NCBI GenBank assembly: GCA_024372495.1
Contig: CP099977.1
Coordinates: forward strand, 1,798,001 to 1,862,000
From: Pseudarthrobacter sp. Fe7
Lineage (GTDB): Bacteria; Actinomycetota; Actinomycetes; Actinomycetales; Micrococcaceae
Direction of reading: 5' to 3'
Length of the DNA: 64,000 nt
Below, one piece after another: positions 46,341 through 55,192 of the stretch (position 1 is the first letter of the stretch; each line of letters starts with the position of its first letter). The position numbers and the translations under genes are program-made. Below the pieces are notes generated by a model. The model had not been told where the DNA came from, did not search any database, and saw only the letters and a list, made by a program, of their open reading frames with translations.

Positions 46341-46598
46341 TCAGGGCCGGTTGAGCGAGCGCCGGTCAAGGAAGGTCTGCAGCAGGATCTCGTTGCGCTG
46401 GTCCGGGATGATGATCCAGGCCAGGAGGTAAAAGACCACGGCTGGTCCGGGGAGCAGGCAGAACAGCAGGAAGGCGATGCGGACGTAGGCCACGTCCACG
46501 TTGAGCTGTGCCGCGATCCCGCCCAGCACGCCGCCCACCCAGCGCTGCGGACCGCGCTTCAGGCCGAAGCCCCTGACAATGCTGAAGAACTTATCCAT
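46341..46598 (-). CDS. PspC-domain protein
   Basis: An 85-residue protein that is almost entirely a PspC domain: RWVGGVLGGIAAQLNVDVAY followed by the hydrophobic helix LLFCLLPGPAVVFYLLAWII and a polar tail. PspC domains anchor envelope-stress signalling systems in the membrane. It lies three bases after the neighbouring membrane-protein gene, as last gene of a three-gene minus-strand unit divergent from a PspC-type histidine kinase. Confidence 0.88.
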   Translation of the reverse strand: MDKFFSIVRGFGLKRGPQRWVGGVLGGIAAQLNVDVAYVRIAFLLFCLLPGPAVVFYLLAWIIIPDQRNEILLQTFLDRRSLNRP

Positions 46599-46601
46599 GG
46601 T

Positions 46602-46859
46602 TCAAGACTTCCCTGTAGTTGGTTCGTTGTCACGTTTGCGGGCGGAGAGCAGGCCACCTGCCACCAGGGCCACGCCTGCCCCGATCATGAGGCCGATCAG
46701 GACGTAGGTGCCGTTGAGGGCGACGATGCCCAGTTGGGCCACGATGATCAGGGCGGCCAGCGCCAGGACGATCAGTCCCCACACCACCGTTCCCACCCTG
46801 GCCGGTGCCGGCCGGGCAGTGTCCTGGCCCGCGGTCGTCGGAATGTTGCTGCTGTCCAT
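46602..46859 (-). CDS. Small two-helix membrane protein in the PspC cluster
   Basis: An 85-residue protein: a polar N-terminus of about 20 residues, then two hydrophobic helices (about residues 23-43 and 48-70) and a basic tail SARKRDNEPTTGKS. The ATG at 46859 stands one base after the stop of the upstream PspC/DUF protein, so it is cotranscribed. No family recognised; probably an accessory membrane component. Confidence 0.72.
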   Translation of the reverse strand: MDSSNIPTTAGQDTARPAPARVGTVVWGLIVLALAALIIVAQLGIVALNGTYVLIGLMIGAGVALVAGGLLSARKRDNEPTTGKS

Positions 46860-46860
46860 G

Positions 46861-48338
46861 TCAGTTGCCTTCCTGGATGGTGACGTTGCTGAAGGTGCCG
46901 TCGATCCGCACCACCAGGTGGTTGCCGGGCCTGTCCGTGTTGTAGCTGCTTTCACGGGTGGTCGTGCCGCCGCGCTGGCCGCTCGGCTCGTTCAGGTTGC
47001 CCATGGTCATGTCCGCTTTGATGTCCACGGGCAGGTTCTGCGGGATCACTACGGTCACGTTGCTCGCGGTGATGTCCAGGGGAACCACGACGTCGGAGGT
47101 CAGCGCGGCGGTCGGGGAGAGGCCCGTGAGGTCCACGGTTCCCCGTCCGGCAGTGATGTCGATGCCGCCGCGTGCTTCCTCAGCGCTGGCCGGGTTCCAG
47201 TCCACCTGCTGGAACCGCATCCTGCCGTCGTCCAGGGTGTTGTAAATGCCGCCGGTGACCAGCGCGATCACTGCGAAGAGGCTCAGGATGCCGGACGTCC
47301 GGCCGCGGAAGCCCGCCACCAGGATGCCCAGGCCAAGGACTGCCGCCGCGCTTGCCCAGACAATGGCGTTGGCAGATCCGCCCAGGTTGATGACATGCGC
47401 GGCATCGAGTGCCTTGAGGCCGCCCCCGCCAGCAGGGCAGATCCCGTGGAGATGGCCACCGCCGGGGCGCCGGGGCCGGCTGGACGCGGCTTTGGCGGCC
47501 GCGGGGGCACCCACGGAGTGGGGTAGCCGCCTGCTCCAGGTACCCCGCCGCTGGGGCCGTCCGTTGAACTGCCGGTACCTGCCGTGCCGGTGGTGCTGCT
47601 GCCGTATCGCGGTGCTGCGGCTGTGGCCGGCCCGGCACTGGTTCCTGCGGAGAACGTGGCCGTGTGGGCCGTGCCGGGGCTTCCCGCCGGGTAGTTCACG
47701 CCAGCGGGCGCCGGGCCGCGGCCCGCCATGGTTGGGTGGGCCTTGTTCCGCTGGGAGAGGTAGTAGATCAGGTAGATGGCGCCACCCACCCAGAAGAGGG
47801 TCCACAGCAGGCCGCTCAGGCCGTTATGGCTCCATCCCCAGAAGCCGCCGCCCAGGCCGGTGAGTCCCAGGACCGATGCGATGAGGGAACCCGTCATGCC
47901 GCTGGACCAGCGGCCGGCGCCGGCTTCCTGCACATGGATCCTGCCGTCCGGTTCCGGCAGCAAGGCCCAGGCCACGCCGTACAGCAGGACGCCGATGCCG
48001 GCCAGGAGGGTCAGGACGATAAAGACGCCCCGGATGATGATGGGGTCAACGCGGAGCCGGTGGGCGATGCCGCTGCAGACGCCGCCGATCCAACGGTCGT
48101 TGCCCCGGTAAATGCCGTGGCTGCGGATCCAGCCGAAGAAATCGGTGGAAGGGTCCGGGCTGCCCTGGAATGCGTAGCCCGGGGAACGGTCCGCCGGAGG
48201 AACCGCCGAGGGATCCGGGGGCGTGGAGGCGGACGATGGCAGCGGCTCGGTGGGCCGCTCACTGCCCGTGCCGGGCTGCCCGCCGGGAAGGGGTTCGGCA
48301 GGGTGTTCGTCGTCGGGAGAGGGGGTCTGCGAGTTCAT
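46861..48338 (-). CDS. PspC-domain protein with C-terminal adhesin-like beta domain (LiaF-like)
   Basis: A membrane protein of about 492 residues. A Pro/Ser-rich N-terminus (60 residues) precedes a PspC domain (DRWIGGVCSGIAHRLRVDPI), three or four further helices, a Gly/Thr/Ala-rich linker, two more helices and a C-terminal beta domain with repeated strand patterns (DVVVPLDITASNVTVVIPQN) of the LiaF/DUF4097 kind. The frame breaks in the C run 47423-47427, one base short; repair gives ALLAGGGGLKALDAAHVI. LiaF-like proteins hold their partner kinase inactive until envelope stress occurs, which fits the divergent kinase gene 124 bp away. Confidence 0.85.
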
Positions 48339-48462
48339 ACCTCGATCCTCCCGTTCAGCCCGTCGGCGCTCTACTGGGGGAAACCCTGAACCGTCCCTGA
48401 GCTGTCCCCGGGAAGTTGCCGGACACGGTCCGGGCAACCCTGATCCATGTTTGGATTGACCT

Positions 48463-49797
48463 ATGACAACCCTTCCGGTTCGCCCACCCCTGGCACGGAG
48501 CAGCGACCGGGTCATTGCCGGGGTGTGCTCCGGCCTGGCCGCGCATCTGGGCTGGCCGGTGAAAAGCGTCCGCCTGGGCATGGTCCTCGCGTCCTTCGCC
48601 GGAGGGGCGGGGCTTGTCTTTTATGCATGGCTTTGGATCATGGTGCCCACCGCGGACGAGGCCGCCCGCCGCAACGCCCGCCGCCCGGCGTCGCCCATTG
48701 CCCCCGCGGTGAGCCAGCCGGCCCAGGCAACGTCGGCCGACGACGGGACACCTGCAGGTGCCGCTGGCCCCGTTCCGGACGGCGCGGCAGTGCCTCCCGG
48801 AGCACCCTGGTTCCGGACCCACGGAATGCGCTACGGCAAGGAAATCCTGCTCGGCTGCGGGCTTCTGCTGGTGGCCGGCATCATGATCGCCCAGCTGCTG
48901 GGCGTGGACGTGTCCCTCGGAACGCTGATCCCCGCTGCCGCCGTCCTGGGCGGTGCCTCGATCGCGTGGATGCAGCTGGACGATGCCCGGCGCGCCGGGC
49001 TGGTGGACAAGACCAGGGCGGACCAGGCCGGCGGCTGGGGCCGGCTGGCCGCGGGTCTGGCGCTGGTGGTGGCCGGTGTCCTGGTGATGGTTTCCGGCTC
49101 GGGCTCCTGGGAACAGACCTGGCTGGCGCTGCTGGCTTCCGTGGCCGTCCTGGGCGGCGTGGTGCTGGTCCTGCTGCCCTGGGCACTGAAGTTCTGGCGG
49201 GACCTGGAAGCAGAACGGGCCGGCCGGATCCGCGAAACGGAACGGGCCGAGATCGCCGCCCACCTGCACGATTCAGTGCTGCAGACCCTCGCCCTGATAC
49301 AGCGCCGGGCAGGCAATGAGCACGATGTCGTCCGCCTGGCCCGTGCCCAGGAACGCGAACTGCGTGGCTGGCTGTTCCAGGATCCCGGCCGCGAAAGCGG
49401 GCAGCTTTCAGACCGGATCAGGGCTGTTGCCGGCGAGGTGGAGGACCTGCTCGGCAATGCCGTGGAGGTGGTCACCGTTGGCGACGCCGCCATGACCGAG
49501 GCGCACGAGGCCCTGGTCCAGGCCAGCCGCGAGGCTATGCTCAACGCTTCACGGCATGGCGGCGGGACAGTGTCGGTCTATCTTGAGGCGTCCGACGGGC
49601 AGGCAGAGATCTTTATCAAGGACAGGGGGCCGGGCTTTGAGCTGGGGGACGTACCGGCGGACCGGCTGGGCGTCCGGGAATCGATCATCGGCAGGATGAA
49701 ACGGCACGGCGGCTCGGCTGCCATCCTCAGCACGGACCATGGCACCGAGGTCCGGCTTCGGCTGCCGGCAGCGGCAGAACACGTGGAAGGAAAATAA
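48463..49797 (+). CDS. PspC-domain sensor histidine kinase (NarL/LiaS-type)
   Basis: A 444-residue kinase. Residues about 14-64 are a PspC domain (DRVIAGVCSGLAAHLGWPVK), followed by a Pro/Ala-rich linker and four membrane helices (about residues 127-240). The HisKA_3 dimerisation/phosphoacceptor box is ERAEIAAHLHDSVLQTLAL, and the ATPase domain shows EAMLNASRHGGG and DRGPGFELGDVP. This is the LiaS/DesK-like class. Its stop overlaps the start of the response regulator gene (TAATG), giving a standard two-component pair. Confidence 0.93.
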   Translation: MTTLPVRPPLARSSDRVIAGVCSGLAAHLGWPVKSVRLGMVLASFAGGAGLVFYAWLWIMVPTADEAARRNARRPASPIAPAVSQPAQATSADDGTPAGAAGPVPDGAAVPPGAPWFRTHGMRYGKEILLGCGLLLVAGIMIAQLLGVDVSLGTLIPAAAVLGGASIAWMQLDDARRAGLVDKTRADQAGGWGRLAAGLALVVAGVLVMVSGSGSWEQTWLALLASVAVLGGVVLVLLPWALKFWRDLEAERAGRIRETERAEIAAHLHDSVLQTLALIQRRAGNEHDVVRLARAQERELRGWLFQDPGRESGQLSDRIRAVAGEVEDLLGNAVEVVTVGDAAMTEAHEALVQASREAMLNASRHGGGTVSVYLEASDGQAEIFIKDRGPGFELGDVPADRLGVRESIIGRMKRHGGSAAILSTDHGTEVRLRLPAAAEHVEGK

Positions 49798-50486
49798 TGA
49801 ACGCGTCCCAAGGAACCGGTGCCGGAGGCACCCGCCCGGCCAACTCCGCACGGGTGGTTATCGTCGATGACCACGCCATCTTCCGGTCCGGGCTGAAAGC
49901 GGACCTTGACGCCAGCATCCAGGTGGTGGGGGAGGCTGCCACGGTTGAACAGGCCATCGCTGTGATCGCCCAGCAGCGGCCCGACGTCGTCCTGTTGGAC
50001 GTGCATCTCCCCGGCGGCCTGGGTGGCGGTGGCCGGGAAGTGATCGCCGGCTGTGCCGCGCTCCTGTCCACCACCCGGTTCCTGGCCCTGAGCGTCTCCG
50101 ACGCGGCAGAGGACGTGGTTGCCGTCATCCGCGCCGGCGCCCGCGGATATGTCACCAAGACCATCTCCGGGGCCGAGATTACCGACGCCGTGTTCCGGGT
50201 GGCCGGCGGCGATGCTGTCTTCTCGCCCCGCCTTGCCGGCTTCGTCCTGGACGCCTTCGGCACCGCCCCCGCGGACATTGCCGATGATGAACTGGACAAG
50301 CTCTCGGCCCGCGAACTGGAGGTCATGCGGCTCATCGCCAGGGGCTACAGCTACAAAGAGGTGGCCAAGGAGCTCTTCATCAGCATCAAGACCGTGGAGA
50401 CCCACGTGTCGGCGGTGCTGCGGAAGCTCCAGCTCTCCAGCCGCCACGAACTCACCAAGTGGGCCGCGGAACGCCGCCTCCTCTAA
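49797..50486 (+). CDS. NarL/FixJ-family response regulator
   Basis: A 229-residue regulator. The receiver domain (residues about 17-135) has the acidic pair in VVIVDDHAIFRSGL and the phosphoacceptor Asp in PDVVLLDVHLPGG. The C-terminal LuxR-type helix-turn-helix reads LSARELEVMRLIARGYSYKE and VAKELFISIKTVETHVSAVL. It is coupled to the PspC-type kinase, and the pair probably controls the divergent PspC/LiaF-like operon under envelope stress. The gene is followed by a palindromic repeat cluster that likely ends transcription. Confidence 0.93.
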   Translation: MNASQGTGAGGTRPANSARVVIVDDHAIFRSGLKADLDASIQVVGEAATVEQAIAVIAQQRPDVVLLDVHLPGGLGGGGREVIAGCAALLSTTRFLALSVSDAAEDVVAVIRAGARGYVTKTISGAEITDAVFRVAGGDAVFSPRLAGFVLDAFGTAPADIADDELDKLSARELEVMRLIARGYSYKEVAKELFISIKTVETHVSAVLRKLQLSSRHELTKWAAERRLL

Positions 50487-50488
50487 CC

Positions 50489-50590
50489 AACGCCCGCTCA
50501 CCTTTGACGCCTTAAATCCCAACGCCCGCTCACTTCCTCGAGGAAAGTGAGCGGGCGTTGGGGTTTCGGCTGCCAGAAGTGAGCGGGCGT
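50489..50590. repeat. REP-like palindromic cluster, four copies of one core
   Basis: The core AACGCCCGCTCAC occurs twice forward (50489-50501, 50521-50533) and twice inverted as GTGAGCGGGCGT (50547-50559, 50579-50590). The two inner copies form a hairpin of about 22 bp (50518-50562) centred on CCTCGAGG. It fills the whole gap between the convergent response-regulator gene and the aminotransferase gene. It may serve as a terminator, but the multi-copy palindromic design resembles a dispersed REP-type element. Confidence 0.85.
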
Positions 50591-51808
50591 CTACTGCGCC
50601 TTCCCCAGGAAGTCCTGGAGGCGCTGGACGCCCGTGGCGAGGTCGTCGTCGCCCAGGGCGTAGGACAGGCGCAGGAAGCCGGAGGGGCCGAATGCCTCGC
50701 CCGGAACCACCGCCACCTCAACCTCGTCGAGGATAAGCGAGGCCAGGCTCCGCGGAGGTCTGCGGCGTGGCGGTGCCCGACGCGGTGGGGAATTCCTTCC
50801 CCAGCAGCGCGCGGACGTCCGAGTATACGTAGAAGGCACCCTTCGGCGTCGGGCATTCCACGCCCTCAATCGCGTTCAGGCCGGCGACGATGGCCTTGCG
50901 GCGGCGGTCGAACGCCACTTTCATTTCATCGACGGCGGTCAAGGGACCGGACACGGCAGCCAGCGCAGCGATCTGCATAATGTTGGACACGTTTGAGGTG
51001 GCGTGCGACTGCAGGTTGGTGGCCGCCCTGATGACGTCAGCGGGGCCGATCATCCAGCCGACGCGCCAACCGGTCATGGCGTACGTCTTGGCGACGCCGT
51101 TGAGGATGACCACCTTGTCGCCCAGTTCCGGGGCCGCCGTGGCGATGGAGGTGAACGGCACGCCGTCGTAGGTCAGGTGCTCATAGATTTCGTCCGTGAC
51201 CACCCACAGGCCCTTCGCAGCGGCCCACTTGCCGATCTCCGCCACCTGCTCCGGGGAGTACACGGCACCCGTGGGGTTTGACGGCGAGACGAACAGCAGG
51301 ATTTTGGTCCGGTCCGTGACGGCTGCTTCGAGCTGGTCAACGGTCACCAGGTAGTCCTGTTCGGGCCCCGCGAAAACCTCCACGGGAACGCCTCCGGCCA
51401 GCCGGATGGCCTCCGGGTAGGTGGTCCAGAACGGGGCAGGCACAAGGACTTCGTCGCCCGGATCCACCAGGGTGGCGAAGGTGTTGTAAACGGCCTGCTT
51501 ACCGCCGTTGGTGACCAGAACCTGGGAAGGCTCCACTTTGTAGCCGGAGTCGCGCAGGGTCTTCTCTGCGATGGCCTTCTTCAGCTCTGGCAGCCCGCCG
51601 GCGGGGAGTAGCGGTGGAACCTGGGCTGGCCCGCAGCCTCGATGGCCGCCTGGACGATGTAGTCAGGGGTGGGGAAGTCGGGTTCGCCCGCACCGAAACC
51701 AATAACCGGCCGGCCTGCTGCCTTCAGCGCCTTGGCCTTGGCATCTACGGCCAGGGTTGCGGATTCGGCAATTGCGGAAATGCGTTGGGAAACGCGGGCG
51801 GCAGACAT
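50591..51808 (-). CDS. Pyridoxal-phosphate aspartate aminotransferase (class I)
   Basis: A class I/II aminotransferase of about 405 residues, probably aspartate transaminase linking oxaloacetate/aspartate with glutamate. It has [15 protein letters not shown] near the N-terminus, [26 protein letters not shown], the PLP-lysine region [17 protein letters not shown] and the C-terminal [17 protein letters not shown]. Two frame errors: a G run at 51603-51606 one base short (repair: [17 protein letters not shown]) and CAGGCTC at 50744-50750 for CAGCTC (repair: [16 protein letters not shown]). It lies just before tRNA-Trp-secE, as in other Micrococcales. Confidence 0.93.
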
Positions 51809-51971
51809 TGGCAGGTCCGTTCTTCGCTTGCAGCCCGGAGGCTGGAATGTGGGATTCGACGAGTTCTACTCTATGCTGTTCACCGGACCCTCCGGGGTGC
51901 CGGTTTTGATTTATGACTGCCACGCGCAGCACGTTTCAGGCCGGACTTCGGGTGGACCGGGGCGGGCTGGT

Positions 51972-52000
51972 TTTACCTACGCGAAGTTCTTGCGTAGACT
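51972..52000 (+). promoter_or_regulatory. Candidate promoter for tRNA-Trp / secE
   Basis: A TAGACT -10 box (51995-52000) with a weak -35 candidate TTTACC (51972-51977) at 17-bp spacing, about 85 bp before the tRNA. The -10 is good for an actinobacterial housekeeping promoter, the -35 is poor. No gene fills 51809-52085 on either strand. Confidence 0.35.
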
Positions 52001-52085
52001 GGTTCACCGGTGTTGAAACACGGATGATGGCGTGCGCCCCAGTGCAAACTGGTGTTGGGCCATCAAAGAGTGGAATTCACTCCAT

Positions 52086-52158
52086 AGGGTAGTGGCGCAA
52101 TTGGTAGCGCAGCGGTCTCCAAAACCGCAGGTTGCAGGTTCGAGTCCTGTCTGCCCTG
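52086..52158 (+). tRNA. tRNA-Trp (CCA anticodon)
   Basis: A 73-nt cloverleaf. The acceptor stem AGGGTAG pairs with CTGCCCT (one G-T pair), discriminator base G. The D loop has AATTGGTAGC, the anticodon stem GCGGT/ACCGC frames CTCCAAA with CCA at 52119-52121, and the T arm is GCAGGTTCGAGTCCTGT. The 3' CCA is not encoded (CGC follows). tRNA-Trp directly before secE is the usual actinobacterial order. Confidence 0.96.
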
Positions 52159-52165
52159 CGCAAGC

Positions 52166-52189
52166 TGCTCCGGGCGAAAGCCCGGGGCA
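52166..52189 (+). other. Stable GAAA-tetraloop hairpin between tRNA-Trp and secE
   Basis: TGCTCCGGGC-GAAA-GCCCGGGGCA: a 10-bp stem with one T-G pair, closed by a GNRA tetraloop, starting eight bases after the tRNA. No T-run follows, so it is more likely a processing or stability element than a terminator. Confidence 0.6.
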
Positions 52190-52240
52190 GGCGCAGCAAC
52201 CATGGTTCTGATCAGGGCCGGGTAATCCACCATTGCAAAG

Positions 52241-52526
52241 ATGAGCGAGGACCAGGTGACCGAAACAGCTGCCAGCAGGCTCCAAGGGCCGCCCAGCTAA
52301 GAAGGAAGCCAAGGCAAACTTCTTCGCCCGCATTGCACTTTTCGTCCGCCAGATCATTGGCGAACTGAAGAAGGTTGTTGCCCCCACCCGCAAGGAACTG
52401 ATCAACTACACGCTCGTGGTGCTGGTGTTCGTGGCCATCATGATGGTCATCGTCAGCCTGCTGGACGTCGGTTTCGGAACCGCTGTCAGCTGGATCTTCG
52501 GCGGCACCGGCTCCAAGGACAGCTAA
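52241..52526 (+). CDS. secE: Preprotein translocase subunit SecE
   Basis: A 94-residue SecE, the small essential subunit that clamps SecY in the translocon. A polar N-terminus is followed by the family motif FVRQIIGELKKVVAPTRKEL and one membrane helix (LVVLVFVAIMMVIVSLLDVG). The frame breaks at 52276-52282: CAGGCTC should read CAGCTC, giving TAASSSKGRPAKKEAKANFF. ATG 52241 to TAA 52526. It is followed by nusG in the standard order. Essential, so the break is a sequence error. Confidence 0.95.
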
Positions 52527-52640
52527 AGCTGCACGGTCCGCAGGCCGCGCGCTTCGCCGGGTAACCGGAAAGGAAGCGCCGGTGTGCGGAATTGAGCCAT
52601 TTAAATAGGCATGTTAGGCAATGAGGAAGCAGGAGACCAA

Positions 52641-53465
52641 GTGTCTGAGCAGGAGCTCGAGGTAACCGAGACTGGGCTGGAAGAATCCCGGGACGTCACG
52701 GCAGGAGCCGGTGAAGAGTCCGAGGTTGAGTCCTCCACGCCCGAATCCGACGACGCAGCCTCCGACGTTACAGAAGCTGACGCTGCCGAGGCCGACGGTG
52801 AAGACGCTGACGGTGACGACGAGCCCGCAGACGTCCTTGCCGCTGCTGCAGCCACTGCAGCCGCAGATCCCGCGGAGGAGTTCAAGGCCAAGCTGCGCCG
52901 CCAGGAAGGTGACTGGTACGTCATCCACTCCTACGCCGGTTACGAAAACCGCGTGAAGGCCAACCTTGAAACCCGCATCCAGACCCTGGACATGGAAGAT
53001 TACATCTTCGAGATCCAGGTGCCCATGGAAGAAGTCGTGGAGATCAAGAACGCCCAGCGCAAGGTGATCAACCGCGTCCGTATACCCGGTTACGTCCTGG
53101 TCCGCATGGACCTGACCGACGCCTCCTGGGGCGCCGTCCGCCACACCCCCGGTGTCACCGGCTTCGTGGGCAACGCCCACAACCCGGTCCCGCTGCGCCT
53201 TGACGAGGTCTTCTCCATGCTCGCCCCCGTCTTCGAGGAAGAGCAGGCCGAGAAGGGCAAGCCGGTCAACAAGCAGAACCAGGTCCCTGTGGCCGTCGAC
53301 TTCGAGGTCGGCGAGTCCGTCATCGTCAAGGAAGGTCCATTCGAGACCCTTCCTGCCACGATCTCGGAAATCAAGCCCGAGTCCCAGACCCTCGTGGTGC
53401 TGGTCTCGATCTTCGAGCGCGAAACGCCCGTCACCCTGGCGTTCAACCAGGTCACCAAGATCTGA
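52641..53465 (+). CDS. nusG: Transcription termination/antitermination protein NusG
   Basis: NusG binds RNA polymerase and links it to Rho or the ribosome. The NGN domain begins at [20 protein letters not shown] and includes [14 protein letters not shown] and [12 protein letters not shown]; the KOW domain is [20 protein letters not shown]. Before the NGN domain stands a long acidic Glu/Asp/Ala-rich extension of about 90 residues, common in actinobacteria. GTG 52641 is preferred because AGGAG lies six bases upstream and homologues begin MSEQELE; an in-frame ATG at 52611 would add ten residues. About 274 residues. Intact. Confidence 0.94.
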   Translation: MSEQELEVTETGLEESRDVTAGAGEESEVESSTPESDDAASDVTEADAAEADGEDADGDDEPADVLAAAAATAAADPAEEFKAKLRRQEGDWYVIHSYAGYENRVKANLETRIQTLDMEDYIFEIQVPMEEVVEIKNAQRKVINRVRIPGYVLVRMDLTDASWGAVRHTPGVTGFVGNAHNPVPLRLDEVFSMLAPVFEEEQAEKGKPVNKQNQVPVAVDFEVGESVIVKEGPFETLPATISEIKPESQTLVVLVSIFERETPVTLAFNQVTKI

Positions 53466-53593
53466 GAACCCTAGAATTCGTCCCGGCGCCGCCCGCTTAG
53501 CGGTACCGGAACGGCCGGCCGCCTCGCCATGGCGGCCACAAACCTGAGGCACGCTCCTGTGCCCCAGGACGTTATTGAGAGAAGGACCCTACA
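53466..53593 (+). promoter_or_regulatory. nusG-rplK intergenic leader with two hairpins
   Basis: Two stems: GGCCGCC-N7-GGCGGCC (53517-53537) and CCTGAGGCAC-N6-GTGCCCCAGG (53543-53568, one mismatch), ending shortly before the rplK start. They may be part of a leader through which L1 or L11 regulates translation; no match to a known ribosomal leader was verified. Confidence 0.4.
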
Positions 53594-54025
53594 TTGGCTC
53601 CCAAGAAGAAGGTCACCGGCCTCATCAAGCTGCAGATCCAGGCAGGTGCCGCAAACCCGGCCCCGCCGATCGGTCCTGCACTTGGCCAGCACGGTGTCAA
53701 CATCATGGAATTCTGCAAGGCGTACAACGCTGCGACGGAAGCCCAGCGCGGAAACGTCATCCCCGTGGAAATCACGGTCTACGAGGACCGTTCCTTCACG
53801 TTCATCACCAAGACCCCGCCGGCTGCAGAGCTCATCAAGAAGGCTGCAGGCGTTGCCAAGGGTTCATCCACCCCGCACACCGTCAAGGTTGCCAAGCTGA
53901 CCCAGGCCCAGGTCAACGAGATCGCCTCCACCAAGATGGAAGACCTCAACGCCACCAGCCTCGACGGCGCAGCGAAGATTATCGCCGGCACCGCCCGCTC
54001 CATGGGCATCACCGTCGAGGGCTAA
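53594..54025 (+). CDS. rplK: 50S ribosomal protein L11
   Basis: A 143-residue L11. It has the N-terminal [40 protein letters not shown] with the conserved proline pair, and the C-terminal 23S-binding domain ending [16 protein letters not shown]11 forms the GTPase-associated centre with L10-L12 and is needed for stringent factor activation. The start codon is TTG at 53594 behind GAGAAGGA. Intact. Confidence 0.97.
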
Positions 54026-54156
54026 TAGCCCCTACCGCTGTCCAACGTCAGGGTAATTGACGACGACGGGCAGCACCGCCGGGACACCGGCACCAAAATA
54101 ATTGAAATGTTGGTCATCCGGCCCGGATAACGAACCGGAGTACCGACTGTGGCAGG

Positions 54157-54171
54157 GCCCAGCGCGGTCCG
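54157..54171 (+). repeat. 15-nt leader block before rplA, shared with rplL leader
   Basis: GCCCAGCGCGGTCCG, 33 bp before the rplA ATG, is identical to 57226-57240 upstream of rplL; similarity continues as GCAGACCACAAC here against GGACACCACAAC there. The surrounding 178-bp rplK-rplA gap holds no gene. It may be a shared regulatory or ribosomal-protein-binding element. Confidence 0.6.
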
Positions 54172-54203
54172 CAGACCACAACTGCACAAGGAGAAACAGC
54201 AGC

Positions 54204-54911
54204 ATGGCAAAGCGCAGCAAAGCATATGAGGCAGCAGCCGCCAAGATCGATGCGGAGAAGCACTACGCACCGTTCGAGGCAGTGACGCTGGCCAAGGACA
54301 CCAACCCGTCCAAGTTCGACGCCACCATCGAGGTTGCCTTCCGCCTCGGCGTCGACCCCCGCAAGGCCGACCAGATGGTCCGCGGCACCGTCAACCTGCC
54401 CCACGGCACCGGTAAGACCGCCCGCGTCCTGGTCTTCGCGACGGGCGACAAGGCTGAGGCAGCAATCGCAGCCGGCGCCGACTTCGTTGGTTCCGACGAC
54501 CTGATTGAAAAGATCGCCGGCGGCTGGACCGACTTCGACGCCGCAGTCGCCACCCCTGACCTCATGGGCAAGGTTGGCCGCCTCGGTAAGGTCCTGGGTC
54601 CGCGTAACCTGATGCCGAACCCGAAGACGGGCACCGTGACCCCCGATGTCACCAAGGCCGTCAACGACATCAAGGGTGGAAAGATCGACTTCCGCGTCGA
54701 CAAGCACTCCAACCTGCACTTCATCATCGGCAAGGTTTCCTTCGACGCCATCAAGCTGGCCGAGAACTACGCGGCAGCACTGGAAGAGGTCCTGCGCCTC
54801 AAGCCGTCCGCTGCGAAGGGCCGCTACATCCAGAAGGCAACCGTTGCCACCACGTTCGGCCCCGGCATCTCTGTCGACCCCAACGTCACCAAGGTTCTCA
54901 CCGAGGCGTAA
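54204..54911 (+). CDS. rplA: 50S ribosomal protein L1
   Basis: A 235-residue L1, the protein of the ribosome's E-site stalk and often a translational repressor of rplKA. It has [20 protein letters not shown] at the start, the L1 signature region [20 protein letters not shown] followed by NPKTGTVT, and [19 protein letters not shown]. The ATG at 54204 follows AAGGAGAAAC. Intact; followed by a clear intrinsic terminator. Confidence 0.97.
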   Translation: MAKRSKAYEAAAAKIDAEKHYAPFEAVTLAKDTNPSKFDATIEVAFRLGVDPRKADQMVRGTVNLPHGTGKTARVLVFATGDKAEAAIAAGADFVGSDDLIEKIAGGWTDFDAAVATPDLMGKVGRLGKVLGPRNLMPNPKTGTVTPDVTKAVNDIKGGKIDFRVDKHSNLHFIIGKVSFDAIKLAENYAAALEEVLRLKPSAAKGRYIQKATVATTFGPGISVDPNVTKVLTEA

Positions 54912-54954
54912 TTCCTCCCTGGAGTTCCTGCTTCCGGCCTGATGCCGGAGCACC

Positions 54955-54998
54955 CGAAGACCGTCTCGGCGCTGATGCGCCGGGGCGGTCTTCGTTTT
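54955..54998 (+). terminator. Intrinsic terminator after rplA
   Basis: CGAAGACCG (54955-54963) pairs with CGGTCTTCG (54986-54994), with an inner CGGCG/CGCCG stem, followed at once by TTTT. It ends the secE-nusG-rplKA transcript and separates it from the acetyltransferase gene and rplJL. Confidence 0.85.
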
Positions 54999-55192
54999 GC
55001 CCCCGCAGGTTGCCTAAGCTGTCCGCCTGGACCAACCCGGGCAATCTGAACCTGCCCCGCAGCCGGCGGCGCGCTCGGTCATGGCATGGAATGCCAGCGA
55101 AAACCAGCATATGCTGGCGATAAATACCGCACTTGGATTCAGGCCCGCTGGCCATGAAGGTGAGTGGCAGAAACGGCTGGGATGATGCCCGA

